Shown: positions 9,323-20,796 of the stretch, piece after piece
Numbering within the stretch: the stretch's first letter is position 1
Layout: the number at the start of each line of letters is the position of its first letter
Assembly (NCBI GenBank): GCA_036940085.1
Contig: JALLBK010000083.1
Coordinates: 1-26,416 of the forward strand
DNA from: Discostella pseudostelligera
Taxonomy: Eukaryota; Bacillariophyta; Thalassiosirophyceae; Thalassiosirales; Thalassiosiraceae
Direction of reading: 5' to 3'
DNA: 26,416 nt
Position numbers and translations under genes: made by a program
Notes under the pieces: generated by a model
The model's database searches: none
Seen by the model: the letters and a program-made list of their open reading frames with translations, nothing else
Told to the model about the DNA's origin: nothing

Positions 9323-11147
9323 CTTGTTAGCTGGAACGTTGCTGGGCTGAAACCGGCGCTCCAGAAAATTCACAGCGATTACGGTGAGAGCAGCAGTGGC
9401 AGCGGTGATACAAAGAAGAATGCCAACAACAACAACAAATCTTTCGATCCTTTCGCGAACTATCTTCGCCTTCACGGCGACATTGACATCCTTTGCGTCC
9501 AAGAACACAAAATCCCACTCACTCAACTCTCTAGCAGCGCTGAACCGTTTCGTTGTTCATCGGTAGATGGCTACGAATCGTTCTGGTCTTGCGCTACTGA
9601 TCAAAAATCGCGTGGTTTTAATGGTGTGGTGACCTACGCCAAGAAAGGACTTGTCCAATCAGCAGATAGTACTCCATTCAAAGATACAGAATTGGATAGT
9701 CAAGGTCGTTGCGTCATGACTGATCATGGCAAAATAGTAATATTCAACGTCTATGTGCCGTGTGGTAATGGACCAGGAAAAATGAAATTTCTCAATGCTC
9801 TACGAGAGGCGATGGATCGACAGCGAATCAGAGAGAAACAGGTAATATTGATGGGGGATATGAACTTGAGGATTGACAAACGAGATGATCATTGGTTGGA
9901 CCGAGTGATATATGTGGATCAAATAATAGATGAAGTGGGACGAGATGAGAGCAACAGTCTGCCTCGGTGGAAGAGGCAGATTACTGACAAGTGGAGTAAC
10001 ATTGAAATGATTCTCAAGACAATAGAGGTACGTGCATGGCATCACATGCGCATTTGGTTTCTGACATTGAAATGCGACGGTTCTAACATTTGCTGTGTAT
10101 GGTAGGCTGTTCCGCGCCAGACGACAAATCCATCCACTAAAGAGACATTTGAGAAATTCCGTGCCCGCATCACCACATCAGATAATCAATTTGTTTGGCT
10201 TGGAAGCTTCGAGGATACTCCTGAGAACGCATTGTCAGATTATAACTTTGACGAGCAATCTTGCATTGATCCAGTAAGCAATGCTGCAATCATCTGCCGA
10301 AAGAAAAACGCTTTGAGTGTCCGCACTCTGATAGAGCTCATGAATAAAGTCGGTGGAGCACAGTGGGATAACAATGTTCAAAGAGAAATCGGAAATTCGG
10401 ACGACGCTACCTTGAACACAGACTCTCCTTCATACATATGGATGAAGACATTATTGGAAGAAGATGATGGAATGGTCGACGTATTCCGCCATTTCTACCC
10501 GACTGCTGAGGATAGGTAAGACACGATTGCTGAGTACCGAGCACCCTCGTTTTGAGTGTCTGATAACTCTTTGCAGATTTACCTGCTGGCACCAATTTAC
10601 GCAAAGACGATACGTCAATGAAGGCGCAAGGATAGATTTTACTCTTGTGGACAAGACTCTGATGACGTTCGTTGAACCAATTGATGGATTATCACTTCGC
10701 TGCGGAACAGAACCACGCATCGACCCTCTCAGAAAGGAGGCCGCTCTTTCTGCCGCTACCGCCAATGGTCTATTTGAACCGGGATCATTTGCTGGCGGAG
10801 GTATTGCTGTTGCCACAAAAAGGGCGCTGGATACACAATTTGGTGAAGCTCACACAGGAATGATTTATACTCCACCAAGCTATTCAGATCACATTGCAGT
10901 ATCTCTGCTAATGAAGGGAATATTCAGAGAACTTGTTGGTAGTTTGGATCTGCTCAATGATGCCCAGACTCGCAAATCTCAACCTCACAAGAAGCAAAGA
11001 TCTATCGCATCATTTTTTGGGTCTTCGTCGTCCTCAAATGTCTCCACCAATTCCACCACATCTAGGGAGAAGCGAAAAAGTTTGCAGGAAGCCAAACCTT
11101 GCAAAAAGTTGACTGTAACTTCATTTTTCAAACCAAAGCCCAGATAA
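9293..11147 (+). CDS. APEX2: AP endonuclease 2 with two PIP boxes
   Basis: Nuclear class II AP endonuclease / 3'-5' exonuclease (APE2), which acts in base-excision repair and PCNA-linked damage signalling. Exons are 9293-10027, 10106-10515 and 10577-11147, with introns of 78 and 61 bp, giving 571 residues. EEP-fold motifs are present: SWNVAGLK (13-20), E71 in CVQEHK, GFNGV (108-112), NVYVP, GDMN with D189 and N191, and the final SDH (485-487). The APE2-typical FTCW plus NEGARIDF block starts at 383. The tail carries a canonical PIP box QRSIASFF (522-529) and a degenerate one, KLTVTSFF, at 559-566. The Zf-GRF domain usual at the APE2 C-terminus is absent. The second ATG (9317) is probably the ancestral start. 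It ends 25 bp from the SepSecS stop. Confidence 0.93.
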
Positions 11148-11172
11148 TGAAGAGATGTGATAAATTAACCAA

Positions 11173-12870
11173 CTAGAAGGACGAATTTTCTACAACGCAA
11201 GAGCCTTCATCTTTCCTCTTTTTCTTCAACTCCTTCTCCCGCATAGCGAAATGATCTTTCCAACACCTTTCCAATCGGACGAAGAACTCATTCATTTCAC
11301 CTTCAGTCATACCTATAGCACAAGCTGCCGTCATGTAGGCATGAGGATATGTGTCGTGCGAGCTGCCAAATCCTCTAAATGAGTGGCCAGATATAGCTTT
11401 CGTTTCGTTCCGTGCGACAACCCGAGTACCACTGATACAACGAGTGAAGAGCATCGACCCAAATTTGGTAATTTGTTTGTTTTCGTTCACAATCTGTTCC
11501 GAACTTGTATTTGTGGTATCCGATCTTATGAGATTGTCGAGTGTGATTCCAAATGAAACAGTATTCCTTGGACAGACAAGTATTCGCTCCCCAAACGTGT
11601 TGGCCACCATTTCCAATCTCCGACGGAAGTGGCCAATTAACCTATTCCTCTCCGCCAATACACTCTTGTACCCATCTAACCCCATCGATAACAATGTTAT
11701 GAACAAATCAATCATGGGTGATGCCGATGCCCTCCCAGGATAATTGGTGCTAATAGATTCAATCACACTGGAATTGGGGGATATGATCAACGCACCACCC
11801 ACTGGAACTAAGAAGTTCTTGTCAGTAGAGCAAACGATGGCATCGACACGTCCGATTGTACAGGCTCGATTGAGCAGTTTGTTGGTAGCTTGACATTGGA
11901 GTCCATAGGCATGATTGATGACGTGAGATATTCCTGCACCTCCGTCTAAGTTTTCCTCATTCCAAGTCTGTATCATTTTAGCAACAGCATCTACCTCATC
12001 GGGAACTCGTGGACAAAAGCACGACGTTGTCGTCAACACTGCTAGAATTCTATTCCCATGCTCACTTAATGCTGCCTTCAATGCATCCAAGTCTGTAGAA
12101 ACTTCATCAGTATCCGGGTGTGCTCTCGTTGGGAGAACGATGCATCGTAATCCGGCAGAGAGAATTGCCTTGTAACAACTTTTTTGATCAATTCTTGACC
12201 ATAGCACGATATTCCGGTCTTGCACATTATCACCGTTACCACTGTGTGCAGCAGCATCCAGCTTTCGAGCCCGATCACGTAGTCCTGATAGCACCAGTGA
12301 CATGGACATTCCAGTACAAACAGGCAATAATACCCCAAAGGATGCAGGACCACAAGCTTTTCCCACTGTTCCATTCAAACCTGCTCCTCTTCGTATGGCA
12401 TCCAAAGTTAATTTAAGTGTTAATCTCAGTAACGCACTGCTTCCCACAGCCTTTGGTTGGGCCTCCATGACGTCGCCACTTCGACCTATGCCATGTCCAA
12501 ATCCAAAGTGTCGCTGCAGGACGAGGGGAGAGTAAACCCTGCCCTCTCGTTCTCCCGCTCCCGTCCATCTATGTGTAAATGATCCACTGTTATAAATAAC
12601 ATCATTGTTGTTGTCCGCTAACAACGAAGAAGATGTTGATGCCAGTAATTGGCATTTCACACTCTCTTCACAATTCGTATCCAAAACACTCAATTCCAAC
12701 AGTAATCGTTGGATTTGTAGATCGCTCCATCCAACATCGGGTAATCGCTTGTGATGAAATAGGGCCTTGACTTGCGAATTTCTGGATAGAAGATTTGATA
12801 GACCGACGGATGTGTGATTGGATGGGATTTGGAGAGAGGAGAAGAGGGTAGGGATGGCGGCGGCGTCCAT
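11173..12870 (-). CDS. SEPSECS: O-phosphoseryl-tRNA(Sec) selenium transferase (SepSecS)
   Basis: PLP enzyme that converts O-phosphoseryl-tRNA(Sec) to selenocysteinyl-tRNA(Sec) with selenophosphate, the last step of eukaryotic and archaeal Sec synthesis; cytosolic. The single-exon protein has 565 residues (human 501). Matches to the human enzyme run end to end: VGWSDLQIQRLLLELSVLD, GAGEREGRV, HGIGRSGDVMEAQPKA (126-141), SRIDQKSCYKA, LTTTSCFCPRVPD, NHAYG, STDKNFLVPVGGA with PLP lysine K351, YPGRASASP, and SGHSFRGFGSSHDTYPHAY. Extra length lies in low-conservation inserts at about 67-100 and 163-175. All recognised catalytic segments are intact. Presence of this gene means the organism decodes UGA as Sec. 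It is head-to-head with the Cnx1 gene, and eEFSec lies about 8 kb away. Confidence 0.97.
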   Translation of the reverse strand: MDAAAIPTLFSSLQIPSNHTSVGLSNLLSRNSQVKALFHHKRLPDVGWSDLQIQRLLLELSVLDTNCEESVKCQLLASTSSSLLADNNNDVIYNSGSFTHRWTGAGEREGRVYSPLVLQRHFGFGHGIGRSGDVMEAQPKAVGSSALLRLTLKLTLDAIRRGAGLNGTVGKACGPASFGVLLPVCTGMSMSLVLSGLRDRARKLDAAAHSGNGDNVQDRNIVLWSRIDQKSCYKAILSAGLRCIVLPTRAHPDTDEVSTDLDALKAALSEHGNRILAVLTTTSCFCPRVPDEVDAVAKMIQTWNEENLDGGAGISHVINHAYGLQCQATNKLLNRACTIGRVDAIVCSTDKNFLVPVGGALIISPNSSVIESISTNYPGRASASPMIDLFITLLSMGLDGYKSVLAERNRLIGHFRRRLEMVANTFGERILVCPRNTVSFGITLDNLIRSDTTNTSSEQIVNENKQITKFGSMLFTRCISGTRVVARNETKAISGHSFRGFGSSHDTYPHAYMTAACAIGMTEGEMNEFFVRLERCWKDHFAMREKELKKKRKDEGSCVVENSSF

Positions 12871-13033
12871 GGTTCATGTGGATGTGGATTATTTGATTGG
12901 GAATTGGAGCGCATGGAAGCAGGGTTTGGAAGCAGGGCATGTTGGCGGGAAAGCTATTTAGATCTAGAAAGGCGGGTGAGTTCCCGCCAAACAACTTACT
13001 CCTCTCTACCACCTCCGAATCCACCACCCAACC
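12871..13033. promoter_or_regulatory. Compact divergent promoter, SepSecS / Cnx1, with inverted E2F-like pair
   Basis: Only 163 bp separate the two start codons. TTGGCGGGAA at 12942-12951 and TTCCCGCCAA at 12981-12990 form a perfect 10-bp inverted pair 29 bp apart, with a further GGCGGG at 12971-12976. The symmetric placement suits control of both genes from one site. Binding by E2F/DP is inferred. Confidence 0.5.
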
Positions 13034-15452
13034 ATGACCATGACATCAGCATCAGAGCTGCTCCTATCAACCATTGCCATGGGACCCCCGTCGCCGCCAC
13101 CCGTCATCTCTCCCCTACTACCAATGATACCCGTGCCCCATGCGATTGAGATTGTCCTAACTGAAACAGCTAGAGCACTGTGGTATGATAGACAAATAAG
13201 AAACGAGCTCCACCATGATTGCGACAACAACAAAATTTCAACGTCCTCCGTGGCGCTGCCTACGCATCAACAGTTGCTCGGTCGCATCTCTGCCCGCGAC
13301 ATCACGGTACCTTCGCCGGGATATCCTGATCATAATTCATCCATTATGGATGGGTATGCTATTAAAACTAGTGATTTGGTAATAGCGAGAGACATGTATG
13401 ATAGTATGGATGAGGTTCAGAAAGACGAATATCAGTTAGACTTTGAGATTGTAGGAAAAGTCTACGCCGGAGATGACGAGAACGACAACGATGATATCCA
13501 CGATGATAAAAACAACAGCTTGACAAAATCGAATCCGTTTCATCGCACTGCAGTGTACGTCACTACGGGAGCAGTAGTACCACCAAACTACGATGCTGTA
13601 ATTCCCATTGAAGATACGGAATTAATATCACGGAATGGTGATGACAAAAACGACCCACGGAGAAGGCAAATAATCCCATCCAAAATCAAATCTATTCTAC
13701 TATCTACAAAACCATGGACATGGATACGGCCCATTGGATGTGATATCACACCTGGATCAGTTGTTTTGTCGAAAGGCGAGAAGATACAACCAGTGCACAT
13801 TGCACTATTGGCCCAGGTGGGCGTTGGGTTGGATCAGGTGCATGTGAACCGATTGCCACGGGTGGGTGTCCTCTCAACGGGGAATGAGCTTGTCTTCACA
13901 CCATACAATGTTTCTCGATCTGACAGGATGATGCATCCACAATCTCAATCGAGAGGGAAAATTCCGGACGCTAACCGACCTCTACTTTTGTCTCAACTAG
14001 CCACTTATGGGAATTGCATTCCTATGGATCTTGGAATTGCGATGGATGACGATGGTTACGAAAATATTTCACATCGATTGATCAATGTGCTTTGGCCTGA
14101 AAATGTGGATGATGATGATGATTATGAGAATGGAGGTATAGATGTTCTCATCACGACGGGAGGAGTATCAATGGGCGAAAAGGACATTATGGAGCGGGTA
14201 TTTGCAGAAGGAATGGGTGGGAAAGTTCACTTTGGTCGATTGAATATGAAACCAGGAAAACCAACAACCTTCATCACTGTTGACAAAGTGTTAGGAAATG
14301 GACACATTCGTCGAAAGCTCGTGTTTGCATTGCCTGGCAATCCTGTAAGTGCATCCGTATGCTCGGAACTGTTGGTGCGGCCTTGCCTCGATATGCTCCA
14401 TACTGGGATTGGTGCTGAATTATTATCAGAGAATGTAGAGCAGAATGCATTTATAGAACATGGTGTGAATAATGCAAGAGTTCACGAGGAGATCAAGGCA
14501 GCCATCACGTCAGATATCGAATTAGATCCGGGTAGACCAGAATACCGACGAGTTGCACTCAGCCGGATATCTTGCAATGGTGACGGCGATGGACATCAAT
14601 ACAAATACCACGCCTCATGCATAGGAGTACAACGATCATCACGCGTTTTGAGTTTGAGGGGCGCAGATGGGTTGATGATTTTACCAAGTGCGGGCACGTT
14701 GGCTTGTGGAAACATAGCGACGAGAGGGATGGAATTTCCTGTCTTGTTGTACACGCAATTGTCAAAGTCATCGAATACATGTTTCAAAGATTCGTTTCAT
14801 CGAGAAATGTGGATGTCTAGCCACGATGATAATGCAAGGGAAACGATTGCATTAGGAGTTCTTGTCGTATGCCATTCTGATGAAGAAGTCGTCGACTTGT
14901 CATCGTTTTGTACAACATTGGTTACGTTGTTCGGTGGAGATACGAAGGTGACGGTTGTGAAAAGAGTACTGTGCAAACTAGACAAACCGTTGGAGCAACA
15001 ACTTCCTGACATTATCAACGGACCCCTAATGGACGGAGTAAATGTGATGATCGTGCTAGTCCCAACAAATGCATCTGCAAACGATAAACTCTGCAGCACC
15101 GTATCCTTCAAAGCCGGTTTGGAAATAGCACACATTCTCCGCCCCATAGTATCGAAGAATGCACCTGCACTAGCGCTGAGAGTAAGATCGGGTGCGGCGT
15201 CATATGATCCGATGGCGGCGTTATTTGAGAATATTGTCGGTACTGTGAGAGACAACTCATCGTTACTTGTCACCTGTACAGATGTAGGCCTGGCAGGTGC
15301 TGTGAACAGTGTCAAGGGACTGATTGATCACTTGGTAAGTTATGCTATCGATTGACTTTTTATTGTTCTCGAATTTTTGACGGTCGTTATCTAATGCAAT
15401 ATTCTATTACTATGGTACTGTGACGCTACAGACCTCGCTGCTGAGCACATGA
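13034..15452 (+). CDS. CNX1: Molybdenum insertase Cnx1/gephyrin type with degenerate G domain
   Basis: Inserts molybdate into adenylated molybdopterin in molybdenum-cofactor synthesis; cytosolic. The order is plant-like: MoeA (E) domain first, then MogA-like (G) domain. The E domain (about 30-575) has SIMDGYAI (103-110), GAVVPPNYDAVIPIEDTE, STGNEL (281-286), the TTGGVSMGEKD motif (374-384) and LPGNPVSAS (433-441), all intact. Asp-rich inserts lie near 146-162 and 358-364. Residues about 604-767 align in fold pattern with a G domain, but the TGGTG and PRD segments read VPTNA (677-681) and NDK (683-685) and the PGNP-like turn is lost, so adenylylation activity is doubtful. I place a 97-bp intron at 15335-15431 (GTAAGT...TACAG); the last exon 15432-15452 adds TSLLST. 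Without splicing the protein ends SYAID at 15355. Confidence 0.92.
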
Positions 15453-15650
15453 TTGATAATTGACCTGTTTCCGAAAGGATGAAATTTTGCCCTGATAAGG
15501 TTGATGAGATGCTATGACTAGTAGCGCATAGTTGGTTTAAGAGGAATGTTCTAAGTACCTAATTCTATTAATCGATGTCTCATCTAAACATCGACAGCCG
15601 AGGGCCACAACAACTCCAGTGTAAAATCAGTCTATGGATTTTCTGATCAT
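15453..15650. other. tail-to-tail intergenic region
   Basis: A 198-bp gap between convergent stop codons, presumed 3' UTRs. I looked here for a SECIS-like hairpin because of the nearby Sec genes and saw none that I could support. Confidence 0.5.
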
Positions 15651-18600
15651 TCACTCAATGTTTCGTCTGGGCGATAATGATCCGGTGTACATTTTCTTGA
15701 CAGCGGGAGGCATCATATCCAAAGATGTATTACAATTATAGCCAACAGCCTTTTCTTTCGGGCTTTCAGGAGGGTAGTCTTCTATCGTTGGTAGGACAAA
15801 ACTCTCATCTGCACCAGCACTGTGATTGAGCTTGGATGCTGATTGCGGTGCGCTCCTCTCATCATTTGATGCCATGTTCCTTGCATGCGAGTTCTTGGCA
15901 GTGTAATATGGATTAGATTTTTTGTCTTGCGGAGACATGACAAATCTACTGGCCGGACTGTTTGTTTGGTTAGGAAACATGATGAGAGACTTCGCCTTAC
16001 CGTCAATGTCCGAATCGGTTTTCCCTTGCTGGTATCCCTGTTGATGATTGCGTTTCCGGAATGACCTATTAGGATGGTTACCTCTCGACGGCATGTGGAA
16101 GCTAGGGCTTGATGCAATACCCGGAAGTTGAGAAATATTGAGATGTGACCAATATGGGCTGGCAGGATATTGCCCATTATGCATCTCACTCCCATTGTAT
16201 CTATTGGGTGTTTGTGCCACAGATGCCGAGATGCTGTAATGGTCTTGCGTGTGGAAGCTGGTATCAAAGGACATGCCATCTTGGAAGCTGCCATCAGCAG
16301 GGTGGTAGTATCCATTGCCGTATTGATGGCGGTGCCCGTATTGAGTGTTGTACAGCATATCACCGTGATGATGGTAATCCATGTGGTAAAGAGGAAGAGG
16401 AGGATATTGGGCAAAGCCACTATATTGATGTGGATCAGAAGCATGGTAGTAGGATGAGTTCAAGGAGCCGGCAAACGTATGACCATATGGATGGCCATAT
16501 GAAGCGTGCTGTTGCAACTGACGCGAGTAAGTATCCGGGTGAGGGTAAGGATGGCGAAGAGGATATTCCGGTCGATTACTCAGATTCTTTGGGATGCCAG
16601 CCCTTTTCTTGCTCTCGATGGCCATTCGAAGATGAGTCTCGTTGGTCCACCCTCCGGATTTTATCGATGATCCAAAGGAGGAGTTGTCTTGAGCTGAGTG
16701 CGGATGTGAGTGGGAAGAAACATTCAAGCCACCCTCATCCACTGCAGCCTTTGACGACTCTGCTTTCTTTTCGACATGCTGATGCGGAGCATCCTTGTAA
16801 TCATACTTGTCTTTTCCCGCGTCATCTTTTGCTGCCTGCATGGCCTTCAATATCTTATCGTCGATCTGACTCAGTAACAACGAGCTTTGAAAATCAGCAG
16901 TTTCTGCCAAGCCCGCAAGCTGTTGACTCGCCACAAGGGTACGCAATGTCTCTTCGACGTTAGAATCATGGTCCGTCCATCCATCGAAATGGCTGAGAGC
17001 AGAGGTCCACTCCTCCGAATCGTATTTTGACATGAATGCAAGGTGATCAGATACGTTGCAAACTTCCTCACGAAGGAAGAGGGAGACATCGGACGTCGAT
17101 GTTTTTACATCAACTCCATTTCGTTTGAGCTTTTTGATACATTTCGCCATGAACTTGTGATAGTGTATCAGAGGCCACAGGTATCTAAACAATGGAATGC
17201 AGCGTGTTAGCCAAATGATCAAACGACGATACTGTTATTTGGCATGCAAGATCATGTGAACATCCAAACTCACCTCCATCTATTATTGTGCACTACAGGT
17301 TCCACCCACGGGTTCTTCCCACTCTTGGCCTCCCACCAACTCCGTCCCGGCTTCCAAAGCTGAGTCCTCGAACTTGCGCTGTTAGTATTATTTCCGTCTG
17401 TGGCGTTGGCGCTACTCTCCTTTTCACCCATTGCCTCATAGAATGTCACCAATAATTGAGTCGATTGGTTTATGGCCACCTCCTCGGGGGCACGGGATGC
17501 AATTGCAGACATGAGCCACCATTCCTCATCTAAGAGCGCTGCTCCGAGCGACGGCGATGCCGCTTTGGGAGCGTTGATGGAAGTGGAAGTGGGGCACTGA
17601 TCCTCTTCGACGCCTTGCTCATCGGGAAGGCATGCCATGACCAAGAGGCTCTCGCGCTCTTCCTGAGGGTTGGGATGAAGATGAATCTTGCCGTCCTCGG
17701 CGATCACCTGATGCGTGCCGGCTATGGTGGATGGGGAGGGATTTTTGGTCATGATGTCTTGTACGTCGTCAGCAGCATCCTCGACGCGCTTCAAAGTGAC
17801 ATCCGTCACGACATTGCTACCAGCGTTATCGCTCTGACTATCCCCCATCCGCTTCATTTGTCTCAATTTCCCATGCACTGTTCCATCATTGTAAATACCC
17901 CCCTTTGGATCCGTCATTGCAGCATCCAATGCCTCCTTGTTGATATCTCTAACGATGCTGTAGAATGATACACGATCGATGAGACCTTGGCGGAGGTTCC
18001 CACGCAACTTCGCGTGTAGGTGAAAGCGAGGCATGGAGATGGATACTACCGTCAAGCCGTTCGCAAACTGATGTGTGGATGGGTTCGGTATTTTCTCATT
18101 GACGAAGGAGAAGACGGATGTGGGTGAGGGTTTGGTAGACGATCCCGTCTCTCCATTCTTGGACAGTGCATCTGCTAAACTCGTCGTGGTGGTATTGTTA
18201 ATGTTTGCACCGGAAGTTGTCTCGGATATTATTTGCGAGTGTTGTGGTAGTGATGATATTGATGCCGATGCTCCCACTCGCGAAGACAGATCGACAAATT
18301 GGCTCTGCATGCGAGTCGATATATTATCAGGATCGCTCAGAGTTTGATGATTTCCGTGAACATAATTGCCACCTGAATAGTTGTAATTGGTGCTGTTGTC
18401 CACAACCAGAGATTCAAAGGCATCACTCAAATTCCTCATGGGATTTGCATTGACCACCAACCTTGGGTTATCCCCCCCCACCATGTTGTTGCTGTTGTCA
18501 TTGTGATCGGCCAACGAATGTGGATGATGCGAAAGATGATTCGTTGTCGTTGAGGTTGATGTCATGGTCGATTTCGCGGCATTACGAAATGGGGAATCCT

Positions 18601-19921
18601 CATAATCCTCGCATTCTATGACGCTGACATCCACATTCTCCAACTCATTGCCAACCTTGTCGGCGGAAGTGTTCACCTCATCATCATCGTCGCTTTTATT
18701 ATCATCCCCGAGAAAATTCCCACTGTTGTCAAGAAGAGCATGGGCTGGTGATGCTTCCGCGGAGATGGACTCGATTTTTTCAAGTCGATAGGGCTGGGAG
18801 AGCAGTATTGTATCTGCGCCCATGGAACCTCTACCGCAGCCACCGGTGCTATTGCTACCGCCAATCCCAAACAAGGAATGATGACTACTACTTCCCACAC
18901 CACCAACATTATTTAAGGAAGAGGAAAACAGTGGTGATTCAAAGACAGAGGTGGGGCATGATAGGGAAGGTCGGATGCTTGGAATCCAAGTTGTCGAAGA
19001 CGAAGAAAGCGCTCCAGCATCGTTGGTCGAGTTATTGTTCCAGTTATTGTCGCCCGTCCCCGAAAATAAATGGTCATTGCTATTGGCACGAAACATTGTC
19101 CAATCGGTATCAAGACGTTTCCGACCAACCATGGAATTGCGGGTGGGGGTGCCAATTACCGGAGAGTAGAGACGTTTCGGATGACTTCTAAAAATATTCG
19201 TGCTGCCATTATTGTCGTTTTGATCAAAGCTCCCTCCAGTAGCAGAAATTGCACCAGAAGAACCAGTAGCACGGCCGTAGACTTCCAGTGGTCGATCTTG
19301 ATTGTTGGGACACGATGCTCTCATTTCATCTAAAGATGATTCATCATCCAATAATGGCCGGTTGGATGCACCATTACCAACTTCACCAACCATTACGCCC
19401 TGCTGCTGCAAGAAAAGCAATGATGATGACGACGACAGAGGGTCACTATGTGTAGCCCGCTGCGATGATTCATTACGGGATTGTTTCACCTCTCCCCCAT
19501 CTCGTCCATAATCAGTACTTCGAAATATATCTTCCCTCCATGGTGAAGATGATGATGACGAAGGCTGCGTGGGGGCACTGGCAGCGCTGTTGGTGCTGAT
19601 GGGTCTAATGTTGTTATGAATGTTGTTGTCATTGCCATCTGGGTGGTGGTGCAGGGCATCACGATACATGCGATAGCGAACACCGCCACCACTATTCATG
19701 TGATCATCATCGACCGACGAGACGCGTCGAATGAATCCAGCCCCATTCGTCATGGAGCTGTTGTTAGAATGAGAATGGTGTGCCGTCGAAGTAGCGGTAG
19801 ATAATGTCATGCCGGGCGGAGGTGGCAGAGCAGCAGCAGCAACGGCGTCCTTGGAAGTGGTGGATGTTTCGGTAATAATGGAGGCGGTCGTCGTCATCGA
19901 ATTATTCGTTCGCATTGGCAT
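15651..19921 (-). CDS. Large low-complexity protein with conserved Trp-rich core, unknown function
   Basis: I do not recognise a named domain. Exons are 19921-17274 and 17184-15651, with an 89-bp intron (GTGAGT...TTTAG, phase 2) that joins NNRWR to YLWPL, giving 1393 residues. Residues 1-620 are Ser/Asn/Asp-rich and probably disordered. A more ordered block near 635-700 includes LTVVSISMPRFHLHAKLRG and RVSFYSIVRD. The densest part spans the splice at about 810-960: LLDEEWWLMSAIASRAPEE, WWEAKSGKNPWVEP, NNRWRYLWPLIHYHKF, KCIKKLKRNGVDVK and FLREEVCNVSDH. The C-terminal 400 residues are His/Tyr/Pro/Ser-rich (HHHGDMLYNTQYGHRHQYGN). The splice crossing the most conserved-looking stretch confirms that both parts are one gene. 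Its build suits a nuclear or cytoplasmic scaffold, but that is a guess. Confidence 0.83.
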
Positions 19922-20796
19922 TGGTTCCCAGATCTACTCCTATCTATTGCATGCACGCTGCACTATCTAACGGGTCCGATCAATCGTTGCGGGGTTGCTG
20001 CAATGGAGGTCAATGGCTCTCCGTCATTGAGCGACGATGGAATGTCCAGTCCATGTCCATGGCATCTTGGAAATATCGATAGTAAGTAGCCACGAACAAC
20101 AACATGTTCATGGTCACCTTTCTTTCCAGACATGGCGCGGCACGCACTCCTCTTGTGGTTGCTTTTGCTTTTGGTGCAATTTTGGTGTGGTTTGGTGAGG
20201 TTCGGTGCATTTGTTCTTTGGCCTTTCTGAAAAAGTACTCCGAGTGAGCACGTGTTGTGTGGCAGTTGGCTCCGGAAGATGGTGGTTCTTTCCCATTTGC
20301 ACATTTTCTCAGTTTGAATTTAAATCTCAAAAAGGATATTGAATTCCATTGTGCACAAGATTTAATTGGGCGGGATGGTCTACCGTTGGGGATTTGTTTC
20401 GTAGAGAGAAGAAGCGGGAGAGAAACCGAAACGCCTTCAATTTTAGAGAAGGAAGGCCGTCTGACGTCATTCGGCGACGCGCCACAAAGATAAAGGGCGG
20501 GAAAGGTCGAAGATGACGGTGGTTCCAGCTGGAAGCATGAAGCCTGAGAGCCGAGAGCGAGGTGACACGTGGAAGTATTAAGGATACACGTGGAATGTAC
20601 TTCGCCTACCCTTCCCGCCATGTTCGTCACGCAAGCCGCCGCCGCTGCCGCAGCATTCAGTAGAAATCACCATCACAACTTCTCTCACTCATCACTCATC
20701 ACAGACACTCACCATCTCCAACCATGAAATCCTCTGCCCCAGTAGCGTAGTAGGAGTAGGCCGTAGGCGCGACGAAGGCATAATCATTAACTCGAT
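19922..20796. promoter_or_regulatory. Divergent promoter, unknown protein / eEFSec
   Basis: This 875-bp region is the longest without an assigned gene. The eEFSec-proximal part is rich in sites: TGACGTCA at 20462-20469, GGCGGGAAA at 20496-20504, ACACGTGGAA twice (20565-20574, 20586-20595; 21 bp apart) and TTCCCGCCA at 20612-20620. The order suggests a core promoter for eEFSec near 20460-20700. A 206-codon minus frame (20010-20630) covers much of it, but it has no recognisable domain and runs through the motif cluster, so I treat it as spurious. The part at 20150-20230 is T/G-rich with TTTTGG repeats. Confidence 0.5.

Noticed and set aside
10232..11147. Separate small genes at 10232-10519 and 10464-11147
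   Set aside because: They are exons 2 and 3 of APE2; splicing joins family-conserved sequence in frame.
16145..16963. 272-codon plus-strand frame
   Set aside because: Antisense to the long exon of the 1393-residue protein; its composition mirrors the His/Tyr codons of the sense strand.
20010..20630. 206-codon minus-strand frame in the eEFSec upstream region
   Set aside because: No recognisable domain, Cys/Ser/Pro-heavy random composition, and it overlaps the promoter motif cluster. It would also break the gene spacing, though expression data could revive it.
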